Assembly (NCBI GenBank): GCA_022539475.1
Contig: VCMS01000526.1
Location: 1 to 20,659, forward strand
Source: Gracilaria domingensis
Lineage: Eukaryota > Rhodophyta > Florideophyceae > Gracilariales > Gracilariaceae
Direction: 5' to 3'
Length of the DNA: 20,659 nt
The number at the start of each line of letters is the position of its first letter. The first letter of the stretch is position 1. The position numbers and the translations under genes were made by a program. This document shows, piece after piece, positions 1 to 5,673 of this stretch. The notes below the pieces were generated by a model. It searched no databases and had not been told where the DNA came from. It worked only from the letters and a program-made list of their open reading frames with translations.

Positions 1-99
1 CCAAATGTGCACCGCCGCGAGGAGGTGCCAGTGTAATGCCCGTGGCAAAATGTGCACCGCCACGAGGAGGTGCCAGTGTAATGCGCGTGGCACAATCTC
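1..99. repeat. 45-bp minisatellite, left-truncated
   Basis: This is the tail of the 45-bp array seen in full at 8696-8905: a partial unit (1-24), a full unit (25-69) and a terminal variant unit (70-99). Units contain a TGCC...GGCA inverted repeat around a TAATGC core. The window starts inside this repeat, a common place for an assembly to break. Confidence 0.9.
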
Positions 100-228
100 A
101 AGAACCCTAGGTTCCGCATAGTGGTTCGGGACCCAAATCTAGGTTGAGTGGCTCACTAAATTCTGCCACGCTCAAAACCCGATTACGAAATCACCAACCC
201 ATGGGCATGTAACGTACCCGACCGTCCA
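100..228. other. U3-like segment between minisatellite and promoter
   Basis: There is no coding potential here. The segment contains the perfect small inverted repeat GAACC-CTA-GGTTC (about 109-121) and a second CTAGGTT at about 139-145. It is the same in all three units (about 8906-9034 and 17712-17840). By position it is upstream promoter or LTR U3 sequence; no specific binding site is assigned. Confidence 0.5.
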
Positions 229-343
229 TAACTAGACAGTTATTGGGCAAAGAGCCATAATCGTACATGCAACGCGAAATTATTGGCGGGATTGAAAACG
301 ACGACTTGTAGCCCATTGTTTAGTATAGAAAGCACTATAAAAG
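229..343 (+). promoter_or_regulatory. Sense promoter of unit A (CCAAT boxes plus TATA)
   Basis: A clear TATAAAAG box lies at 336-343, which predicts transcription starting near 365-375. Upstream there are two inverted CCAAT boxes (ATTGG, about 243-247 and 280-284). The second is embedded in TTGGCGGGA, which resembles an E2F-type site. A short inverted repeat TAACT-agac-AGTTA occupies 229-242. This is the expected U3 promoter that drives the genomic RNA. The start site is inferred from TATA spacing only. Confidence 0.8.
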
Positions 344-377
344 GGCCGGAGCAGTCGCCTCCGACTCAACTCCGGCC
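344..377 (+). promoter_or_regulatory. Inverted repeat at the predicted transcription start
   Basis: GGCCGGAG (344-351) and CTCCGGCC (370-377) are perfect 8-base complements separated by 18 nt, directly after the TATA box. They could form a hairpin at the start-site region in DNA, and in RNA only if transcription begins upstream of about 350. The same arrangement is in all units (9150-9183, 17956-17989). Confidence 0.45.
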
Positions 378-969
378 AGACCACTTCCCTTCGACGACCT
401 TCCCCTCCACTCACCACAACCTTCCAACCTCTCTCCTTTTCCCTTTGTCGTCCTCAACCTTTCCTCATCCACTACTTCTCTCTCTACTTCTCCCCTTGGC
501 GGCCTGGTCTCACCGCCCTCCCTCGCTCACTGCCACTCACACTGACCCTCTGTCTGGGCTCGTCCTGTGTGAGTAGGCAAAGCGTCTGCGCCACCCTTCC
601 ATTGGGTTAGCCTTGTGCGGGCGTGACTCTGCCTTTCATTATCCGCGTTGTTTGGCCTTTCTTGTCTCTTTTGTTCCCTTCGTTGGTTTCTTTCGCTGTT
701 GTTGTTCCATCTGCCATTCTGTCTTGCCCGAACTACCGTTGTTGTTGCCATCTTCGTTTGTTCCCCGTTTCTTGCTGTTTGGCGGCCTTCTGCTGCCTGC
801 ATCCGTTCTATTGCTTCCCGTTTCGGCCTTGGCCCCTGGTTTTGCTGGTTCTTTCGCGTTGCGATTCTGTTCCTCACATAGTGTTGCTTTGCACCTGTTG
901 TTGCTAGACGCACTGTGTGATACAGCGTAAGGTTGTCCTTAACCTACGGCCCTGAGGCAATCGTTCAAG
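366..969 (+). other. ATG-free pyrimidine-rich 5' leader, unit A
   Basis: About 600 nt between the predicted start site and the splice donor. It is rich in C and T, with several CTT- and GTT-type runs, and has no ATG in any frame. ORFs of 77-128 codons here depend on non-ATG starts and have low-complexity Leu/Phe/Ser/Cys composition, so I treat them as chance. The retroelement R-U5 and primer-binding site should lie in this stretch, but I could not identify a convincing tRNA complement. A GTGAGT donor-like site occurs at 568-573. Confidence 0.6.
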
Positions 970-1470
970 AGTAAGTCGTCTACAGCTACTCTTTTGGCAT
1001 TTTGTGTGACTACTAACGTTTCGTTTGTTTCACATCAAGTGCCAAGGTCTATCGTTTCATCCAGCGAGTATTCGTCCGTGGTCGATCCGGACGAGCGTAT
1101 AGAAGAAGTCCCCGATCCCGTTCCTCAGATAAAGAAGTCGGCTGTTCAGCCTCTTGACGGGCCACGCGAGCGCCACATCTTTCGTGTAGCCCATCAGAAG
1201 GAGAAGCGCCGTCGTAACCCTCCGCCGCGTAAGCGAATCTTCAAACGCTGTCGTGTCTGTGACATCAAGGTCCAGAGCCAGCGTCAGCTTGAAGTCCATC
1301 AAGCCGGCCGTCGCCATCGCAGAGCTTTGCGCCGTGCAAACTACACCGAGCTGGACATTCACTGCAGGGCTTGCGACATCCGGTTCTCTGAAGCCCACGA
1401 TCTGCGCGTCCACTACAGGAGCCGCCGTCATCGTGCGACACTTAGAAAGAAGAACAATACTATCTTTTAG
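970..1470 (+). CDS. Accessory twin C2H2 (U1/JAZ/matrin-like) zinc-finger protein, spliced, unit A
   Basis: The predicted CDS is base 970 joined to 1040-1470, giving 143 residues. The unspliced ORF is open from 943 but has no ATG, so I place the start at the splice-made ATG. Two fingers share exact C-x2-C-x12-H-x5-H spacing: C71, C74, H87, H93 and C109, C112, H125, H131. This long H-x5-H form is typical of U1-like, JAZ and matrin-type fingers, many of which bind RNA or double-stranded RNA, rather than classical DNA-binding fingers. A strongly basic stretch at about residues 50-69 looks like a nuclear localisation signal. The N-terminus is Ser- and acid-rich. It lies 285 nt upstream of gag on the same strand. 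RNA binding and a nuclear regulatory role are inferred from the fold; the function is unknown. It is intact in all three copies. Confidence 0.75.
   Translation, partial: SKSSTATLLAFCVTTNVSFVSHQVPRSIVSSSEYSSVVDPDERIEEVPDPVPQIKKSAVQPLDGPRERHIFRVAHQKEKRRRNPPPRKRIFKRCRVCDIKVQSQRQLEVHQAGRRHRRALRRANYTELDIHCRACDIRFSEAHDLRVHYRSRRHRATLRKKNNTIF
971..1039 (+). other. Predicted 69-nt intron that creates an AUG, unit A
   Basis: The donor is a perfect GTAAGT (971-976). The branch site is a perfect TACTAAC (1011-1017), with its A about 23 nt before the acceptor AG at 1038-1039, across a T-rich stretch. The trinucleotide before the cut is AAG, weaker than CAG or TAG. Splicing joins A970 to T1040 and G1041, forming an ATG in frame with the zinc-finger ORF, with A at position -3. 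The intron is 69 nt, a multiple of three, and has no in-frame stop, so the frame is open in unspliced RNA but lacks an ATG there. Three independent signals plus the created start make chance unlikely; no RNA evidence is available here. Confidence 0.78.
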
Positions 1471-1755
1471 AGCACAGGTCTCTCCTTTCATTGTCCAGTT
1501 GCGACACATTTCTATTCATATCTCATTACATATATTATCCTTGTTTGTTCTTCTTTATCTTCTTGTCTATCGTTTGGTATCCCTCTTCTGTTCTTGTGTT
1601 CGTGCTTTGTTGTTTGGCTTCTGCCGCATTCTATCTACCTAAGCTTATATTTGGCTAGTGCTTCTTCGTCCGATTGGACAGGTACTCTACGAGAGCAAAC
1701 TTTATTTTTATCGTTTTTGCCCCCTTTGGCTGTAACCGCCGACGCCATCACCAAA
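1471..1755 (+). other. T-rich spacer between the zinc-finger gene and gag, unit A
   Basis: This 285-nt spacer has no ATG. About 1495-1640 is very pyrimidine-rich. A TTGGACAG sequence ends at 1681 behind a pyrimidine stretch and could act as a splice acceptor. Used with the GTAAGT donor at 971, it would remove the zinc-finger ORF and shorten the path to the gag ATG. That second splice is weakly supported: there is no perfect branch site, and unit B has lost the AG (T at 10486). The same spacer lies at 10277-10561 and 19084-19368. Confidence 0.4.
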
Positions 1756-3711
1756 ATGGCGTTTTCATGGTACTCTCGCCGAGGTGCCCTCGGCCCCGAT
1801 ACTATGGACACCTCGACTCCTCTCTTCGACGGATACAATTCCGATGTTCGTCGATTTTTCTTTTTCTTCGAGAACGTTGCTACCCGTGGAAAGTCTGATG
1901 AGGAGCGTTCCTCCGAAATCTTGGGCTTCCTAAGTGGTGACGCCTTCGATCATTATTATAATAATTTCTCTGTAGACGGCGTGCTCACCCCGAACGCGGC
2001 CAACTACATATCAGTTAAGAAGTCCTTGCTCGATCGCTTTGGCGCTGCTGAGGAACCCGAGGAGTATATCCGAGAAGCTGTGACTGCCCGTTTGGACTAC
2101 GGTGATCTCCTTGGTTCCCTCCAGCGCATGGACGCTTGCTTCGACAAGGCCGAGTTCAACGCGAAGGCCAAGTTCGGCCTTCTCCGTAAAGCAGTTATGG
2201 AGTACGCAGACTTAGCTCAGTTTGTGATATTCCGCGGAGCAAGCGACTATAAGTCGCTGAAAGATCTCATCAAGTCCTTTGTGGCCGGCAAGAAGGCCCT
2301 CGGAGCAGGCGGTTCACTGGCGTTTATGCCTCCTCCGAAGAAAGTGTTACAAAGGAGGCCCGTCGACCCTTCTGATGGGGATCCCACTGCAGACAAGGTG
2401 GATCAGCTAGCTAGTCAGCTGGCAGAAGTCACTCTCTTGATGAAGAAGAAGTCAGGACCACCTCCGAAGGCTGATGGAGAGCAAGTTTGTGGCTACTGTC
2501 AGAAGCCTGGTCATTTTTCTACTCGCTGTCCACAGAATCCGCATCGCGATACGCGTTGTGGGGGCTGTGGAAAGATGGGGCATTCCATCGCAACGTGTTG
2601 GAAGCGCCATTCGGAAAAGAAGGTCCGTTTCGATGCCGACAATCAGAAAGAAATCCCGGAAGTTCCCAGACCCAACCAAGTTTCTGTAGTCACCGAGGAT
2701 GACCTTCAGGATCTCGAAACTGTAGCGATGGCCAAACGAGCCGCTGATGGCGCCCCATTGCCAAAGCAGGCCCGCCTGGAACATCGGGTTGGTGTCAAAG
2801 AGCTTCTGAACCCAGCAAGCGACACTCCATTTCGCTTGATTCGCTCAGCCACGCGTAATCGATCCAGAAAGCCTAAGAAGGCCTCCACAAAGAAGCTCTC
2901 TGGTAATTCAATGCTCCAGGAGCACGCAGGAAAATATAACGTAATGGAGGAGCTCGCGAATGCCCCCACCGGGCTCACATTCGGTCAACTCATTCGCGGG
3001 GACGCCGATGCGGCCAAGAAAGATCTGCGTCGAATCATCTCTGGCCGTTCAACGACCAGAAAGGTCAATGCGACCCAGGTCGAGCGTGAAAACTCTCGTC
3101 TTAAGGTTGTGCCTATTACAGTCTATGGGACCATGACCCAAGCCCTCTTGGACTCTGGCGCTGTCCCGAATCTAATGTCAGCAGAACTAGCGAACCATCT
3201 GCTACTGACACCGAACCCCACTGAAAGGACGATTAAAGTAGCTGATGGCAATTTTGCCCGCATTCGTGGTACTCTAGAGGGCGTTCCTGTAAGGTTCGAT
3301 GACCTCCGAGTATCCCTCGAGTTTCTTGTTATCGAGAAGCCCCCCTTCGATGTAATCATCGGGAACCCCACGCTAGAAAAGCTGCATGCCTGTATCGATC
3401 TTGGTACACAAGAAGTCACCATGAGTTACAACAAGAAGCACGTCGTTATAGCACTCGACTCCGATCGTTCCGGATTAGAGGCATTTGTCCCGTTGTCTGA
3501 GACAGATAGCGAAGATTTCACGTCAGACTCTGATGCTATCCCGTCTGACTCTGAAGATGAGTCGGAGGACTTTGCTAACCTCCCCCTTCCAAAGCAGCGA
3601 ACAACTGGTGGCGCCGAAGTGACCTTAGTGGCAGTAATGGAAAGGGATGGGGACGCAGGATCCAGGATGGCGAAGAGGAGAACGATGGTGAGGAAGAACC
3701 CGCCAATGTGA
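1756..3711 (+). CDS. gag: Gag-protease part of gag-pol, frameshifted at its end, unit A
   Basis: Start chosen at 1756: it is the first ATG of the predicted unspliced RNA, with A at -3 and G at +4, and the conserved Gag-like region begins just after it. The upstream in-frame extension to 1594 has no ATG. Two CCHC zinc knuckles with C-x2-C-x4-H-x4-C spacing lie at C245-C258 and C268-C281; they bind the genomic RNA during packaging. A retropepsin-like protease follows, with catalytic DSGA at residues 466-469 and a downstream hydrophobic flap-like region, to about residue 560. Then comes an Asp/Ser/Glu-rich linker. A missing C at about 3662, present in unit B, throws the frame off and it ends at 3711 after 651 codons. 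In unit B the same frame continues, so the stop here is a private break or a read error. Confidence 0.9.
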   Translation: MAFSWYSRRGALGPDTMDTSTPLFDGYNSDVRRFFFFFENVATRGKSDEERSSEILGFLSGDAFDHYYNNFSVDGVLTPNAANYISVKKSLLDRFGAAEEPEEYIREAVTARLDYGDLLGSLQRMDACFDKAEFNAKAKFGLLRKAVMEYADLAQFVIFRGASDYKSLKDLIKSFVAGKKALGAGGSLAFMPPPKKVLQRRPVDPSDGDPTADKVDQLASQLAEVTLLMKKKSGPPPKADGEQVCGYCQKPGHFSTRCPQNPHRDTRCGGCGKMGHSIATCWKRHSEKKVRFDADNQKEIPEVPRPNQVSVVTEDDLQDLETVAMAKRAADGAPLPKQARLEHRVGVKELLNPASDTPFRLIRSATRNRSRKPKKASTKKLSGNSMLQEHAGKYNVMEELANAPTGLTFGQLIRGDADAAKKDLRRIISGRSTTRKVNATQVERENSRLKVVPITVYGTMTQALLDSGAVPNLMSAELANHLLLTPNPTERTIKVADGNFARIRGTLEGVPVRFDDLRVSLEFLVIEKPPFDVIIGNPTLEKLHACIDLGTQEVTMSYNKKHVVIALDSDRSGLEAFVPLSETDSEDFTSDSDAIPSDSEDESEDFANLPLPKQRTTGGAEVTLVAVMERDGDAGSRMAKRRTMVRKNPPM

Positions 3712-5246
3712 CAGCGCAGCCCACCCAAGCCGGGCCGTCCGAAGGACCTCAAGTATCTGACCAAGCCCTTCGACCGACTCAGGCTGAAGATTCCAACGGC
3801 CCTAACTTCACCTGGCGTACCATCGGGACTCAGATCCATCTGGATAGTTTGACCGCGGAGCGTAGGGAGAACCCTCATGCAAATAATGTGCATATTGCCG
3901 GACCCGATGGCCCACAAATTCCTCCAGAGGGAGAAAGGGTGGCAGTCGGACCAGCACCGCGTCAGCAACCCCAGCTGATCTCCCAGTATGATGATGACGA
4001 GGATCGACGATTCGAAGACGCGGAGGAAGAAGTGCAGGCAGATCCCCCTGTCGAAGAAAGGTCCGGACCCAATCCCTCCTCCTTCCAGAGCGAGTCTACG
4101 GATACCAGCGTACAGCCAGAAGATGTGAATGTCGTGATTTCTACAAGTATTGCACCCAGAGCTAATAACGCCAGCGAGGACAGTGAAGTCCGGCCTCCTG
4201 ACGATGGGCCCGTAGGTGAAAGCCCGGCGGAGTTCCCAGACGGTAGTGACGATGAGGACGACTCCTCACCGGAGGAAGTAGACCTCATTGGCTCACCACT
4301 CTACCGCGACCCTGTCCTTACTATCCCGATCAAAGACGAAGTAGTTCTGCTTCCTTTAGCCGAAGGACAGTCAGTTACTGACTTCTTGGACGTGCGGGTT
4401 CAATTGCGACATCCAGTACCGTCACCCGCGCATCCCCCTCATCTAGAAGCACAGAACTTACCGCTCGACCGCGTAGGAATGCTGGAGGACGACGACTCCG
4501 GCGGTTTTGTCATAGCATTTGAAGAAGAACTACCTCCGGACGAAATCGACACCCAGATCCCGGGAGATGATGAACAATCACAAGACCCAAGCCGCGACGA
4601 AGAAATTGTAGCTGAGCCTACGTGCCCAGCACAGGACATTGAGTATTCCCTGCAAGATCCAATTGCACAAGATTCACTTGGTCGCACACTCGACCGACGT
4701 GACTACCCCCCCGACACGAACAAGGAGGAGGTGATTCTACAACGGATCTCTCATCTCCCAAGAGATAGACAGGTGGACCTCCTCGCTGTTCTGGATAACT
4801 TAAATGTCATAGCATGGTCCTTGTATGATCTTAGGCCCTCTGACGTGCCGGTAACGCACAGGTTTGACCTCAGTGTCGAGACCCCAATTCATTCGAAGGT
4901 CCGAAGGCTACCCCCAAAGCATGACGACGTTGTTCGGAAAGAGGTTGACAAAATGCTGTCCGCCGGGATCATCAAGCCGTCCATCTCTCCTTGGTCCTTC
5001 CCAGTTGTCATCGCACATAAGAAGGATGGAAAGCCCCGGTTCTGTGTCGACTATCGGGGTCTGAACCAGGTCATGACGCCCGACAGGTGGCCACTATCAA
5101 ACATGGAACAGATCTTTGACGATTTGGGTGGTTGTTCGTTCTTCACGACCCTAGACCTTTTCTCCGGATACTGGCAGGTGCGCATGGCCCCTGACTGCAA
5201 AAGAAATGACGACTTTTGTTTGTCGCCAGGGAACCTTTCAGTTTGA
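3663..5246 (+). CDS. pol: Pol segment: acidic linker and N-terminal half of reverse transcriptase, unit A
   Basis: This frame continues Gag-protease beyond the break at about 3662 and has no start of its own that needs to be used. The stretch 3663 to about 4820 is a long, low-complexity linker rich in Asp, Glu, Pro and Ser. The RT fingers and palm begin near 4840, with the KKDGKPRFCVDYRGLN block at about 5020-5067 and the first catalytic Asp in TLDLFSGYWQ (D at 5154-5156). The frame then breaks at a run of four A (5199-5202) inside the palm and stops at 5246. Unit B has the same break. The family's conserved RT order continues at once in the next frame, so this is one split RT and not a separate gene. 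Confidence 0.85.
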   Translation, partial: QDGEEENDGEEEPANVTAQPTQAGPSEGPQVSDQALRPTQAEDSNGPNFTWRTIGTQIHLDSLTAERRENPHANNVHIAGPDGPQIPPEGERVAVGPAPRQQPQLISQYDDDEDRRFEDAEEEVQADPPVEERSGPNPSSFQSESTDTSVQPEDVNVVISTSIAPRANNASEDSEVRPPDDGPVGESPAEFPDGSDDEDDSSPEEVDLIGSPLYRDPVLTIPIKDEVVLLPLAEGQSVTDFLDVRVQLRHPVPSPAHPPHLEAQNLPLDRVGMLEDDDSGGFVIAFEEELPPDEIDTQIPGDDEQSQDPSRDEEIVAEPTCPAQDIEYSLQDPIAQDSLGRTLDRRDYPPDTNKEEVILQRISHLPRDRQVDLLAVLDNLNVIAWSLYDLRPSDVPVTHRFDLSVETPIHSKVRRLPPKHDDVVRKEVDKMLSAGIIKPSISPWSFPVVIAHKKDGKPRFCVDYRGLNQVMTPDRWPLSNMEQIFDDLGGCSFFTTLDLFSGYWQVRMAPDCKRNDDFCLSPGNLSV

Positions 5247-5673
5247 AGTCATGCCTTTTGGTCTCATGAATGCCCCAGCCACGTTTCAAAGGATGATGGA
5301 CGCGGTCCTTCATGGGGTAGAATTTGCTCGCGTCTATATAGACGACGTTGTCATCTTCTCGAGAACCTTGGAAGAACATTTGTACCACCTAACCAGGGTG
5401 CTCGAGATCCTTGCAAGTCACGGTCTGAAGATAAAAATATCCAAGTGTGATTTCGCACAGCCCCGTATCAAACTGCTTGGTCACGTCATCAACAAGGAAG
5501 GCACTTCGGTTGATCAAGACAAGATCGACGTCATCCAAAAAGCCCCTGAACCCTCGACGGTGACCGAGCTCCGAAGTTTTCTCGGTCTAGCCAGTTATTA
5601 TCGAAGGTTCATAAAGGATTTCGCGGATACGTCAGCAGTGTTGCATGCTGCCACTACAGGGAAGGAAAGCTGA
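5203..5673 (+). CDS. pol: Pol segment: C-terminal half of reverse transcriptase, unit A
   Basis: This segment continues RT after the frame change at 5199-5202. It carries the conserved MPFGLMNAPATFQR block (about 5251-5292) and the catalytic YIDD motif at 5335-5346, followed by the LGHVI and FLGLASYYRRFI thumb and connection blocks typical of Ty3/Gypsy RT. The frame breaks again near 5664, where one base appears to be missing in a G/A-rich stretch, and stops at 5673. Both breaks occur at the same place in unit B. Active RT from this DNA would need both breaks to be errors or to be bypassed. Confidence 0.85.
   Translation, partial: EMTTFVCRQGTFQFEVMPFGLMNAPATFQRMMDAVLHGVEFARVYIDDVVIFSRTLEEHLYHLTRVLEILASHGLKIKISKCDFAQPRIKLLGHVINKEGTSVDQDKIDVIQKAPEPSTVTELRSFLGLASYYRRFIKDFADTSAVLHAATTGKES

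Noticed and set aside
560..640. Primer-binding site candidates such as TGGGTTAGCC after CAT at about 600
   Set aside because: I could not match the sequence to the 3' end of a known tRNA and found no nearby LTR end that I could verify, so no PBS is called.
283..930. Several forward ORFs of 77-105 codons and a reverse ORF of 128 codons in the leader
   Set aside because: None of the forward ones starts with ATG; composition is low-complexity from C/T-rich DNA; no domain is visible, and they overlap each other in different frames.
1057..1509. Reverse ORF of 150 codons opposite the zinc-finger gene
   Set aside because: It is a shadow of the zinc-finger frame; no motif, and the sense strand has exact paired Cys/His spacing plus a splice-made ATG.
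5195..5250. Programmed ribosomal frameshift in RT
   Set aside because: The site lies inside the RT palm rather than between Gag and Pol, needs a second compensating shift further on, and shows no clear heptameric slippery site; mutation or homopolymer error is simpler.
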